DNA of 64,000 nt from Deuterostichococcus epilithicus. Its lineage: Eukaryota > Chlorophyta > Trebouxiophyceae > Prasiolales > Stichococcaceae. Location: assembly GCA_033439295.1 (NCBI GenBank), contig JAVTLE010000015.1:2170001-2234000 (forward strand). Direction: 5' to 3'. Below, one piece after another: positions 46,260-57,435 of this stretch; positions within the stretch are counted from its first letter, which is position 1; every line of letters starts with the position of its first letter. The notes under the pieces are model-generated. The model was given only the letters and a program-made list of their open reading frames with translations, was not told the DNA's origin and searched no databases. A program made the translations under genes and the position numbers.

Positions 46260-49192
46260 TGCTGGAGCTGCTGGACATGTGGGCTGCCGAGATCGAGCCC
46301 CGGATGGCCAGCCAATTGGTGCGCAGCATGTTGCATATGCTGCATCGGGTGCCGGCTGCGGCAATGCCGCCTGCTTGCCAGCCCAGCCAAACACTCCTAT
46401 CATCCATGGGGCAAATTGAAGAAAAACTTGAGGCTTTGACACGGCCAGCGTTTAACGCAGATGCGGACGCTGGCGGCCGTAGCGCCGCTAACCAATTTGC
46501 AACACCTAAAGCGCATCAGGTGCAGGCTAGCATCTTGCATCACTTGATGATGATCACACCAATCTGGCACGTCCTGCGAAAGACTGCTTGCAGCACCAGT
46601 CGCCAGTCAAGACAACGGCTGGCTTCGGTCCGAGATCGGGAGCAAAACACTGGAACACTGGATGCTGGGCCTGCCTGCAGGAAGGCGGATGCCTCGACGC
46701 GCCAGCAGCTGCAAATTCTCCTGTGTCCCGCCGCTGCCAGGGACACAGCCGCAGCTGCCGGAGCAGCTCCAGGCACGACAGCAGGAGCAGCGTTGGCCGG
46801 CAACGGTGCAGCAGATCAGTCGGCAGGGCCATCGCTCGAAGGCCTGGGGCTGGCGACCCCTCCTTCCACGCCGGCGCATTCGCCGGCGCGACTGCACTCC
46901 GGAGGCGCCGCAGCTGCTGGCGCCCGCAACGGCAGGACGGACGACATGGCCGGCTGCAATGGCGCTGGCAGTCCCCCGGACGAGGCGCTGCCTGCGGAGG
47001 TGGCCGCGGTAGTGCGCGAGCACATGCTGCAGCCAGCGAGGGTGCAGGTGCGCCGCTGACATGCAGGGTCTGCTCACTGCCTAGTTCCTTCCAGGCCCAA
47101 GTCCGAGGGCAGTGACGGCGACACAACAGCAAGGTGGACATCATGTCGTGGTGTATGCCGGGGTCGCGGTTTCGCTGCTGCTGTAGAGCCCTGCGCCGGG
47201 CTCAACTGACTAGTTTGGCCAAACTGCAGGTGCCGCGGCACGCGCCGGCAACAAAGGCACAGCGGGACGAGTGGGGCGCCGTTTGGCCCGTCGCCTGGCG
47301 GCCGCCGGAGGCAACGAGGCCCGACGAGTTGCTGCCGCTGACGGCGGCGGAGCAAAACGCCATGGTGGCCGCCATGGACGCAGCATTTGCAGCCGCGGCC
47401 GCGGCGGCGGCGCGGGGGCAAGCAGCGAACGGCGCCGTCATCGTGGACCCGGACATGGGGCGTGTGGTGGCAGCCGGCGGCGATGCCGGCCGGCTGCACC
47501 CGCTCAAGTGCGCCGGCTGTCGCGCTGTGGCCGTGATATCGTCGTTCTCACTGTAGCAGCTGGCATGAATGTTCTGGGCTTGCACCACCATGTCGGTGGA
47601 TTGTAGTGAACATCTTCAGTGGAGCACTGCATGGCTGTAGAGCCATCTAAGGTTCATTGAACGGGTCTTTGCGAGCTCCTCAGCGCCGACCGAGTTTGCT
47701 GTGGGGAAGAAGAATATCGAGCTGCATAGCCAAGTAGCCTCTTGTGTGCTTCCACAGGCACATGGTGACGGTGGCCATGGGCGCAACAACAGTGTGAACC
47801 GGATGCTGGGCTCAGTGCTGAGTAGTCATGTAATTTCCACAGGCATGCAGTGATGGTGGCGGTGGACGCAATGGGGGAGCGGGACCGGCGCCTGTGGCCG
47901 CACTGGTACCAGGAAGCGGACCACCAGCCACAGGATGGCAGCGGTGCGCGCGCCGGGCAGCCACTGCCGAGTGAGACCGTGCACGGAGCTGTTCATGACG
48001 CAAACACGAGCCCTTGAGACGGCCTGGACTACGCTTTGTTGCAGCATTTGGGGAGCAGGCAACTCCTGAGATTCTAGCGTTCTAGAGCACTAGAGTAAGG
48101 CATCATCAGCAGCCGCGGCTCGCGACATGCCAGCAAACCTACTTGTGATGCTCCGCAGCCGCGGCGCCAGAGGAGCTGCCATGCAAGCGACGGCGCCTCA
48201 GCGAGGACGCCAGCAGGTCGAGGGGCGCATCGCCCACCGCCGACGCCGCCCCGCCAGCAGCGCCTACGCGGGATGCATCACTGAGGCCGACCGTCCCGCT
48301 CGCAGCCTCGCCGGCGGGCGCCCTGCCGGCGCCAAGCCTGTCGCTGCGCCAGCAGCAGCAGCAGCAGCAGCATGGTTCGGGGGACGGGGTCGTGTCAGCA
48401 GCGAGCTCGCCTGGGCAGGAGGCCCTGCTGCAGAGCAGCCTCGCTGCGCCGTCGGTCGCGAGGGAGCGGGAGATGACGACGCTGCAGAATGGCACGGCGG
48501 CAGAAACAAAGCTGTCCTCCGCACGGCAACAGCCGGGGCTGCAGCAGGAGCAGAGCTACTCCGCAGTGGGAATGCATGCCACGCCTTGCAGCTGTGGGCA
48601 GCGGCTAGACGGCGACTGCAGCGGCGGCGGCGGCGGCGGCGGCGATGACAGGCCGCTTCAGAATGGCGGCAGCGCCGTTGACAGCGGCATGCCAGTGGCG
48701 GAGCCGAAGCCATACCTGTGCACCAACTATGACTGCTACGTCGTCCAGGTGAGCCTGGCACTTACGCACCATCACGCCTCTCATCCGCGCATCGGCTGTG
48801 GCGTCAGCCAATGGCCTGATGAAGGCTCTGCAGTGTGGCAGCGTGGCACGGAGGCGCCAAGGAATGGCTGCCGTCAGGCATGGGCCTGCTTCGTGGAGGG
48901 GCGCAATCCCATCTGACTTGAGGGCGGGTGATGTGATGGCGGAAGGTTCCTCGCGGCACATGCAGACGTTGCTTTTCCGTTGCAGGAGCCATGCGCAATG
49001 TGCGCCATGGCGCTGGTACACTCGCGGGTGCGGCGCGTGGTTTTCTGCCGCCCGGACCCGCGTTCCGGCGCTCTGGGCAGCCGTTACCGCCTGCACGGCC
49101 AGCGCAGCCTGAACCACCACTACCAGGTGTTCCGGCTGCCGCTGGCGGGCGGTGCTGATGGCGAGCTCGGTGGCGCGCACCCTGATACGTGA
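46260..49192 (+). CDS. tRNA-specific adenosine deaminase subunit 3 (ADAT3/Tad3-like)
   Basis: Exons: from 46260 (LELLDMWAAEIEPRMASQLVRSML), about 46800-47047 (ends LPAEVAAVVREHMLQPARVQ), 47230-47507 (VPRHAP...WPVAWRPPE...NGAVIVDPDMGRVVAAG), 47843 to about 47942 (KHAVMVAVDAMGERD), about 48110-48748 (ending PYLCTNYDCYVVQ), 48986-49192 (EPCAMCAMALVHSRVRR, ALGSRYRLHGQRSLNHHYQVFR). The zinc motifs HAV and PCAMC are present; Val in place of the catalytic Glu (HAV, not HAE) is the hallmark of the non-catalytic subunit that pairs with ADAT2 to make inosine-34 in tRNA. About 200 low-complexity residues (poly-Gln, poly-Gly, Ser/Ala) are inserted before PYLCT. The first exon and the ends of the middle exons are not fixed. 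Confidence 0.85.
47757..47795 (+). repeat. Echo of ADAT3 zinc-motif exon start
   Basis: CCACAGGCACATGGTGACGG against CCACAGGCATGCAGTGATGG at the true acceptor (47837-47856), continuing into GTGG-C-ATGG/GTGG-CGCAATGG. About 84 bp upstream. Confidence 0.8.
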
Positions 49193-49343
49193 TGCGGCTG
49201 CATCATTGGAGAACCGGCAGATCCCTCTCTCCGTTGGCTGGTATTACGCTGACTGCTGACCAGCATCAACTGCATGCGTGGGTCGAGACGGTTTGATAGC
49301 ACGGTCCTCATGTCGCATCATCGTTATGATCGCGCAGCCTTGA

Positions 49344-49676
49344 CTAATGAACATAATAACAATCCTGTGAATTGAAAGACTTAAGGCTAGGTTTTGAGAA
49401 GCAAGTACGACAAGCCCAGAGTTGCTCGAAGGAAATGCTTTGGCAATCTAAGGCACTCGTTGCCCTCTGAAACCTTTCATACAAAGCCAGCTCCTCCGGC
49501 GAGTCGCCACACGCATGCCTTGCCGCTAGTCTCCGCATAGCACGTGCATGTTCTGCAAGCCTTTCCCCAGTCATGACGGCCTCAGTAAAGGACGTGAACC
49601 TTGCAGACATAATTTTCATCTCATCTCCTCGACGGCGCAAGGGCTCCGAGCACTGCACAGTTGCTGTGGTCAGCAA
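49344..49676 (-). CDS. Small hypothetical protein, single exon
   Basis: An uninterrupted 110-codon frame from ATG at 49676. It is rich in Arg/Ala with an amphipathic middle (LAEHARAMRRLAARHACGDSPEELALYERFQ). TTATAA lies about 25 bp before the ATG. No family recognised; it may be chance. Confidence 0.3.
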   Translation of the reverse strand: MLTTATVQCSEPLRRRGDEMKIMSARFTSFTEAVMTGERLAEHARAMRRLAARHACGDSPEELALYERFQRATSALDCQSISFEQLWACRTCFSKPSLKSFNSQDCYYVH

Positions 49677-50056
49677 AATTGTTGATCCGGCGTCCTTCTT
49701 ATAAGCACGGGCGCGGCCGACTCATGGGACCGCGAACATGAATCTTTCGACCAGACAATATTGCATGAGATCACAATGCGATTGCGACCACCTTAGAGAA
49801 GGGCTGCCCATGTTTGTCCCGAGCGGAGATGGTCCTGCGGCCGCCGCAGTGTGACGGCAACCTTTCAAGATGACTGCAACTTCCACGACTTCATATCCGC
49901 GCGGATCAGCGGCCGGCTTTAGTCATTACGATGCGACGAGGCCCGTTCATTGCCACCAGCAACGAATGAAGGCTGACCACTAGACTGCCGACATCTGCTG
50001 CACAGCGTCACACCCGCCTTCGTTGTGACATTCGCTGATGGGGCATCAGCCATGTT
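49677..50056. other. Intergenic, nothing recognised
   Basis: No ORF with family resemblance and no RNA gene seen. Confidence 0.4.
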
Positions 50057-50423
50057 TCAGATGACGCCGTCCTTGTGTAGCGTCCGGACGATTTCGACAA
50101 CCAAGATGATGACCCACAGCGTGATAAACCACCGCTTCATCAGCAACTCGTTCTGTACGTAGTGCGGGCACAGGCGGATGTTTGTGCAACACAGGCGGAT
50201 GTTGGTGCAAGCATAGACCCTCCCCCTGAGGGTCTGGCCTAGCAGGAAGCTGACACTCTGCAGTAGCAACTCTTGCACCGACATACATAAGACAATGCGC
50301 AGCGCTTACACAGGTGTTGCCAAGCGCTGCCAGGGGGCTCTCAGCTTTGGGTCGCTGCTTCGCAGCTTGCTTCTGCAAAGCATCGTGCACGTCTGAGTTC
50401 AGTGACAACCATGTGCGAGACAT
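50057..50423 (-). CDS. Small putative tail-anchored membrane protein
   Basis: Two exons (50310-50423, 50057-50257) with a GTAAGC donor and CTGCAG acceptor join in phase to 104 aa starting MSRTWLSLNSDVHDALQKQA. The C-terminus has a single hydrophobic helix (WFITLWVIILVVEIV) followed by RTLHKDGVI, as in tail-anchored proteins. A short tandem repeat of about 20 bp (ACAGGCGGATGTT) in exon 2 codes NIRLC twice. No family recognised. Confidence 0.4.
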
Positions 50424-50813
50424 TACGGCTGTGGGCCACTGGTCGATGCAGTGGCGCTGCTGGCTGTTGCAAGACTGAGGCGCACCCTTGAGCTCGCCCG
50501 CGTCTTGCAAGTGCTGTCACAGCGCGGTGACGCTGCCTGAGACTGATGTCGAACGTCTTGCGTGGCAGGAACGGCTCCGCGCAGAACAGCTGCGGGGTCC
50601 TGCTGCGATTGCAGAGTCCTGGGATGCCAACTGCCGGCTGCTGTATAAGACTTATACTATAAGTACTGATCCTCCCGTTCCGACCGTCCTGATGCACTGC
50701 ATTTGAACAAATTGACTGAAATTTGCCGTTTGAGGGTTGACAATCGAGGATCGACGGTGTTGTTTCTGACGCTGTCTCGTGTCCGGCTGTGACAGCGCTG
50801 TCGGAGTTTCGGG

Positions 50814-50832
50814 GTTAGGGTTTAGGGTTTAA
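50814..50832 (+). repeat. Interstitial plant-type telomere motif
   Basis: TTAGGGTTTAGGGTTTA is about two and a half units of TTTAGGG, inside the chromosome segment. Confidence 0.8.
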
Positions 50833-51458
50833 ACCGGTTGAGACCCTTGAGGGGCATGAGGGCCGAGGGTTCGTGATTGACTGTGTTGCAACAATCCGAG
50901 TGTCCCCGCCGCTCGACTCACAAGGGTCGTTATACATACAACCCCATAGGGTCTAGTGCCGATCGAAGGATCTGCTTCTGCAGCTGCTGTTTGATAATGC
51001 TGAGACCTTCAATCTGATTCCTTTTAGATGCAGCTTCTACGGTACCTTCTGCAAAACGTGCACGTGACAATTAGTGGGGTTGATGTCACGGGACACTCTG
51101 CATGCATGCCTGCTGAATTGATGAGGTTCAAGAGTCTCGTTCGAGATTTGATCTAGCTGAAGGAAGCTACGTTGTACGAGCATGCTTATGAAAGGAGACG
51201 CCGGAGTGATCGAAGAGGGAGAGACAGAATTCGTTTGCATGATCGTTTTTCTAGTCTGAAATTATCCTGCAAAAATTTGCAACACTTAGCATTTCTCCTT
51301 CGTCTATCTCTAGCAACAGCCTTCGCCCGCCCACATGGGTACGACCGTCTGACCTGCACATAGTATCTGTCTGACTTTGCTCCGCGCTACCCTGCCACCG
51401 ATATTTCCACCCGGTTGTGCTAGTCTCGTTAGCGCACACCCAGACTCAGCACTACAAC

Positions 51459-51981
51459 TAGGGTTGGCAGCCAACCGGTAACCGGGGTTGGTCCTAACCG
51501 GGTAACCGGGGTTACCAACCAGTAACCGGGGCCGGAAATCCGGTTACCTCCCGGTTACCAGCCGTTCCCCATTCTAACTTATGTGGATTCTAGCTACCGC
51601 CAGGGGGTATGGCGGCGGCTCGGGGGAGTGGCGGAGGGAAATGGGCTTTCTGTGCCACTAAACAGCGGCAACACTTCCCGAAACAATTTTCTTCACCCCC
51701 CAAACGGTTACACACCACCAGCTGCACCTTGTTGTCCATCTGGGGGTCCATTACTGTCAGGTCCACGCCATTCGATGTCGAATTGCACGAAACTTTGGCA
51801 TCATGCAGTTTTGTCTCAGAGGCTCGAAAACCAGACAGTAATGATCAGCGAGGTGAGACAAGTCCATTTCCGATGAGTTTGGGCAAAAAGGGCGAGGTAA
51901 CCGGCAGAAACCGGTTAGTAACCGTGGTAACCGTAACCGGTAACCGTAACCGGTCCCAACATCCGGTTACTGCCAACCCTA
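51459..51981. mobile_element. Non-autonomous hAT-type DNA transposon (MITE)
   Basis: The 523-bp element has perfect 12-bp terminal inverted repeats, TAGGGTTGGCAG (51459-51470) and CTGCCAACCCTA (51970-51981). The identical 8-bp direct repeat ACTACAAC flanks both ends (51451-51458 and 51982-51989), the target-site duplication length of hAT elements. The interior has many GGTTACC/GGTAACC and AACCGG motifs clustered near both ends, as in subterminal transposase-binding arrays. There is no transposase frame. Perfect repeats and target duplication suggest a recent insertion. Confidence 0.92.
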
Positions 51982-52306
51982 ACTACAACTGCCTTCTGGG
52001 GATCCTGTCAGATTCCTTCCTCGCCAAGTTATACCTCGTACCCTGCCAATTTTTGACAGTACAACTTGCGGTGAAGTCGGGGAGGCCGCGCTGGCGCATC
52101 CGCATCACACGCTGTACCGTTGTCGAGGCATACTTCGAGCGCCCACATTGCATCAAGTTGCATCCGAAGCTCGCGACGGGCGGATCCTGACATGCAAGTG
52201 CTGCATCGCTGACGTCGGAGGGTGTGCCCTGCTCACATGTCAGACCGCTCTTGAAAAGTGCCGGCTGTCTGCATCCGTCGACGCCCGTGGTGCCAGACAG
52301 ATCACG

Positions 52307-55247
52307 ATGCACGTGGTCTTTGTCGCGCTCCTGGCTGTAGCTGCTGCCGCGCACGTCAGGTCAGCCGATTCCGTACTTCAGTCGCACAGTCAGCTGGCGC
52401 AAGCGCGCGTACGAATAGAACCAGGTGGCTGCGTGGACGTGCTCCTATCTGATCGATGGGAAGGTCATCATCTAGCCAGCCTGCAGCTCGCCGCGGGTTC
52501 GGCATGCGCAGCGACACAGTTCAGGTGGGGCAATAACTCGAGCCCGCCGCACGCTGGAGACATGACGCGCCCTGACGGATCTGCCACCAGGGAACGTGTG
52601 CTGCTTGGCAAGCTCACATAGTTTTCTGATCCAGTCGATACAATCTATGGTCTGGTCGGGGCGGCTGCCAAACACCGTGCGTGGACAGCATCCGCTCGAC
52701 AATGGTTGTATGCTTGTGGCCCTATGCCCAAGAACTGCATCGCAGCGAAATGTCAAGACCTACCCAGAACAAACGCCCCCGATGGGCTCAAGGAAATCGT
52801 GCGATGCTATCACTGCGCTCGGCGTTACCGCGCCACTGGTCGACACACCACAGCGCACCCTCAGAGATGGCTCACGCATACCACCTGTGCGCAGGCTATT
52901 TCATTCGGTGCGCCTCAGGTATCCAGACGGCGCCAGCGGCTGCCGGCTGCACCCGCAGCCGCTGTCCTGGCCGCCGGGTGTGGCGGACCAGGAGGCAGGG
53001 CTGGGCTGGCAAGGTCCAAAGGCAGCCGATCAGCTGAGCGTGCGGCCGCATCAGCAGCCTGACGCGCAGCATGCGCTTTTAGGCGGCCAGGACCTCGTTA
53101 TTCGCGTGCGCAGCCGCTGCCGCGCAGCTGCCGAGGTGCGCATCCAAGCGCAGCCCGTGGCGGCGCGGCGGCGTGGCGCGGCTGCGGCACTTCAGCACAT
53201 GCAGGAGCAGCGGCTGCAGCAGCAGCAGGAGGAGCAGCTGTCACTTCCGCTGCCGCTGCAGCTGCGCGAGGCGGGCGTCAGCGCGGCGCGGCGGCAGCTG
53301 CGGCAGGTGTCGGGGGCGCCACGAGATTCTGGCCCAGAGGTGTGCTGCTGCCCGGCGGGCGCGGACAGCAACGTCACCACGGTGCTGACGGACCGGCGGT
53401 CCATCGACTCTGGCGACCGGTGCTGCTGCGGCGCCTACAAGTGCGCTGCCGCCCCTATCTTGGCGGCAGCAGCGATGGCAGTTGCCTGAGCGAGCAATGC
53501 TTCCCTGGTCCTTCTTTCTGTCCAGCAGGCCGCGCTGCGAAGTGATGCACCAGTTTGTTCAGCTTGCCAACGCTGGCTACTGATAGTGTTGAAAGCTTCG
53601 AGAAATGGCAGCGACGCGTTGGCTCACTTGCCTGCCCATGCAAAGCATCTGACCATGGCTCGCCTGTCGTGCAGCAAGTGCTGCGCGCAGCCGTCCGGCA
53701 AAAACAACCAGCTGAGCAGCATTGGCGGCGGCAGCGGCGGCGGCGTGTGCGACGGCAGCAAGTGCATCATCATACTGGCGGTGCTCATCGTGATGGCGGT
53801 CGTCATCATCTCCTGCATCGGCTGCGGCATCTTCCTCTGCTGCAGGCATGGCCCCCTCTCAGGCTGCTTGCGCCACACAGCTCCCGACCAGCCAGCTGCA
53901 GGGCTTTGAGCGAATTTGATGTTGAGCTGATCGTCGCATGTCTTTGCCCTCCGCCTCCCCTGATTCCCTTGTAGGCCGGTGCTCTTCGTCCGACAGTGCT
54001 CTGAGCTGCCAACTGGGCACTGCGCAGACGCAGCCGGAGACAAAACCAGCCGGTGCTGCCGCTGCGGGGCCGGCGAGCGCGCCGCGCCCGTCCCGACCGC
54101 GGTGCGCACCTCCCAGCAGCTGGTTCCTCCCGGCGCTGTGCTGCAGCACGCGCAAGCTGATGTGCCTGCCGAAGCTGGGGTCTGAGGCAATCTGCACACC
54201 AGCTGCTGCGGCTGCCAGCAGCATCAGATGCAGCATCACGGTGATGTGTCAAATTAGGAGCAGGCCCAGACACCAGGTCTGCGCCTGCTGCCAACAGAGG
54301 CTTCCTGCAAGACCTCAGCTGGAGCTCTGCACGACCCTGCTCCTGGACACTGCTCCCTAAATACCGTCCCATGACCAGAATTTCCTCAGGCCCTGCACCC
54401 ACATGTCACATCACAGGTGACCCTGTCAAGGCAGCGGAGGACATGCGCACGGTCGTGAAAGCGCTGCCAGAGGTGGACTTTTTGCCGGAGCGCGATTGCA
54501 CCTGCCCCATCTGCATGGACGCCGTCGCCGCTGCGCCCGGCGCCTGGCAGGTGCGTGAGCGAGACGGCTGCTGCTGCTGCTGGACTGAAGAGAAGTTCCA
54601 ACATTGCAGCATGCGACTAGGACTGATCGTCTGAGGCCTGACGCTTGCTTGTGTGTGTGCTGCTTGGTAATCACGCATGGCGCCGTGATGGTTGGGGCAG
54701 TCAAAATGCGCTAACAGGCTTGCCTGGCCCGTGCAACACGCGGGACCAAATATTGAGCGGCGACTCGCCCTCAACCTGGACGGGCTCCCGAACAGATCGG
54801 CTGACCCCTAGGCAGCGTGCGTCTGCACAGGTGCTTCCGTGCAGTCATGGCATCTGCACACGCTGCTTCGAGACACTGGTGGCCCGCGAGGCGCGCCTCA
54901 CCACCTGCCCCCTGTGCCGCGAGCGCATCCTCAAGCCCAGCCCCGAGGAGGTCGCCGCCGCCGCTGCCGAGGCGGCAGCGGCAGCGGCGACGGAAGACGC
55001 CGGCCCGCCCACGGCAACGCCGACGGCGGCGATGGTGGCGGCGAGCCGCCCGCTGCCCCTCGAGGCGGCGCGGCGATCTGGCGCGACGGACTCTGCGCGT
55101 TCCTTTAGGGGCCGCACCCCCGCGGGCGGCAGCAACAGCGGCGGTGGCGGTGGCGGCCTGCCCATGTTCGGCGGTCTGACGCTGGCAGACTACGGCATCC
55201 TCCCTGCAAGGATAGGGGGCGCCGGCGCTGGGGAGTCGCGTGCGTGA
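52307..55247 (+). CDS. Transmembrane RING-finger protein (putative E3 ubiquitin ligase)
   Basis: Start ATG 52307 with signal peptide (MHVVFVALLAVAAAAHVRS). Exons 52307-52524, 52919 to about 53440, about 53675-53845, about 53975-54179, about 54434-54550, 54831-55247. The ectodomain is Cys- and Gln-rich and unrecognised (YPDGASGCRLHPQPLSWPPG; CCCPAGADSNVTTVLTD). Exon 3 has a strong membrane segment (CIIILAVLIVMAVVIISCIG) flanked by Cys. The last two exons form a C3HC4 RING: CTCPICMDAV, then LPCSHGICTRCFETL, then CPLCRERILKP, with an Ala/Gly-rich tail. A secretory-pathway E3 with cytosolic RING is the natural reading. Joining ectodomain, membrane and RING into one gene is inferred from order and phase; two genes (52307-53489 and the RING part) are the alternative. 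One intron (after 53845) uses a GC donor. Confidence 0.6.
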
Positions 55248-55251
55248 GCAA

Positions 55252-55282
55252 TGAGATCCCGGGCAGCTCAAGCGGGATCTCA
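55252..55282 (+). other. Hairpin just after the RING-gene stop codon
   Basis: TGAGATCCCG (55252-55261) and CGGGATCTCA (55273-55282) form a perfect 10-bp stem with an 11-nt loop, 5 nt after the stop. Confidence 0.7.
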
Positions 55283-56249
55283 CTTGGGGTGCTGAAATCT
55301 GGGCTGATAGTGGGGGGTTGAAGGATGCTTCACACGCCGGGATTGAAAGGCCTTATGCCGGTTGTTTTGATGGAGGCAGTTGTGTGGTCAGAGCTCTCTG
55401 TCTTCTGCAGCGGCAATATTGGTTTGTCCCTTTCAAGAATGGCTCAGGCAATCAATGGGTCATTTTACATTGCAGCATCGCTGCACTGAGTCTGAGATTC
55501 ACCGAAAGTTTGATTCGAAATGCCTAATTACTCCCTCGGCCTGTTGAGCGCAGTCAGAGCGGCAATGTGTTGTGTACCTATACTACAGTAGGATATTAGA
55601 GAGGCCCTGCCTGCTGTCCCTGAAAGCAAATGCGACAGCCCAGGGACAGCACCGCCAAAGTGTCTGAATTATGCAGGTGATGATTTCACTGCCCAGAACA
55701 ACACACTCCCGTGTCTGTGCCTCTTAACGTACGTATCCAGGCATTGCAATGCCTGTATGGACCCAACGGATGAACCTTCATATGCCCTACAATCTATGCA
55801 TCCAGGGCGGAACACGAGCAGATTCGTGCACCGCCGCAAGCCACGAGTTGACTTCTGAATATCAGGCGGGACAATCACGGCGGCGTGCGCGCAAGTTCAA
55901 GCCGGCTGCAGCTCGATTACCTGACATGGAAAGGTTGATGGAGCTAGCCCTCCACTCGTTCGGGGAACGGGCGCCGACGTTGGCGCTGCACCCGCCGCTT
56001 GATGATCTGTGTGTTTATCCGCCTGGCCTTCTCAAGCATATGAATCCACAGCGCTCGCACGCGTCGATCGTGCAGCTTCTGCCCATACAACGCGGCTGAA
56101 TCATGGCCGCGCTCAGTGCCTGGCTGCGCTCCTAGTCCTGAGAAAGCAGCGGAACGGAAAGTGTTAAATGAAAGTTCACCATGCAGACCCGCAACAACAC
56201 GCCCCGCCCAAATGCCCTGTTGCTGCGGCGCAGGCTTCGTGCCACGCAT
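55283..56249. other. Intergenic region
   Basis: A plus-strand frame of 116 codons (55749-56099) has no recognisable family. Nothing else seen. Confidence 0.4.
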
Positions 56250-57435
56250 CTGATCGCAGCCGATTCGCATGCGCTTCCATTTGTCAGCTGCCCATGGTCG
56301 GACTTTTGGCGAAGCGCACCCCTAGGATCGGAGCGGTGTCGACGGCGTCCGACAGTGCGGTGGCACCTCGTCGTGGCGGCCCTGGTGGTCGCCGCCGAAG
56401 CTGCGGTGGCTGCTGCGCAGGTCGTCGCTCGAGCGGTTGTGGCGCCTCTCGGAGCGCGGGTACAGCCCGCCGGTGTCGCCGCGCCTGTGCTGCGCCTGCA
56501 GCGCCACAAAGCGACCACAGTTGCTCGTCTCCTCCCGCCGTTCAGGCCCCTTGCAGCCTTCCTCTAGGCCCGTGCCGACTTGCCCTTCAGGCTGCGCTGG
56601 CCGTTACCCCGAGCCCTCATGCGAGTCCACGAGAATCCCAGGAGACAGCGGATGCGCACGGACCCCCTAAACATACATGGCTGGCCGCCGAGGACCATGA
56701 CACACACCTTGATGCGCGCGATTTCCGCCTGTAGCTGTGCAGGCGTCGCCTTGGGCTGGCGCCGTCTGAACGCCAACAGACGGGGAAGCGGTGAGCACAC
56801 TCGGCAGGAATGCTCAGGGACTCACGAGCGGCACCGTAGCGGCTGGCCAGGCAAAGCGCTTCACGCGTGAAGCAATACAACTGCAGCAAGGCACGTGTCA
56901 TGCGCAGGAAAATGTTGGCCTGGGGGCGGGTGACACGCGATCCGAAGCGGCGGGACTCACCCTCTGCCCAGAAGCTCCTGAAAAAACTGGATATCCTTCA
57001 GACTGGACGCCCACGCCAGGTACCAGCCTGCAGCGCATGGTACACATTCAGTGCTTTGCAAGGGCAGGGGCCCATGGCTTTGAATAATGATTTGCAGTGC
57101 AGAAACTGCTTGCGTGCACCATAATCCAATAGGCTCGCGGCGGGGCTGAGGCTTGGGTCAAGTCTCCAGTATGCGGGACCGCCAGCGCAAGGCCGCGCCA
57201 GCTTCAGAGCTGTCAGAAAATTGGACATCGCCCGCAGGTACCACTCACCGACGATGACGCAGGTGAAAATGGCGCACAGGCCCAGCAGCACGGCGCCGAC
57301 GCCCATCAGGTGCTCAAAATGGAGGGGCATCCCCCGGTCCAGGAGATTGGGGCTGACGAAGAGGTGGCGAAGTGCTCCGGCGTGAGCGGCAAAGGGCTCA
57401 TGCGCCCCGGAGTCCAGCAGCAGGAGCCCCAGCAT
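56250..57435 (-). CDS. Unidentified membrane protein
   Basis: ATG at 57435; exons 57249-57435 and 56961-57027 join in phase to MLGLLLLDSGAHEP... with a hydrophobic span GVGAVLLGLCAIFTCVIVGW that crosses the intron, then YLAWASSLKDIQFFQELLGRG. Later exons are less sure: around 56828-56915 (TREALCLASRYGAAR), around 56730-56775 (PAQLQAEIARIK) and an Arg/Ser/His-rich end near 56320-56510. No family recognised. Intron 1 begins with a copy of the start of exon 2. Confidence 0.5.

Noticed and set aside
50814-50832. Chromosome end
   Set aside because: Only about two and a half telomere units, with unique sequence and genes on both sides.
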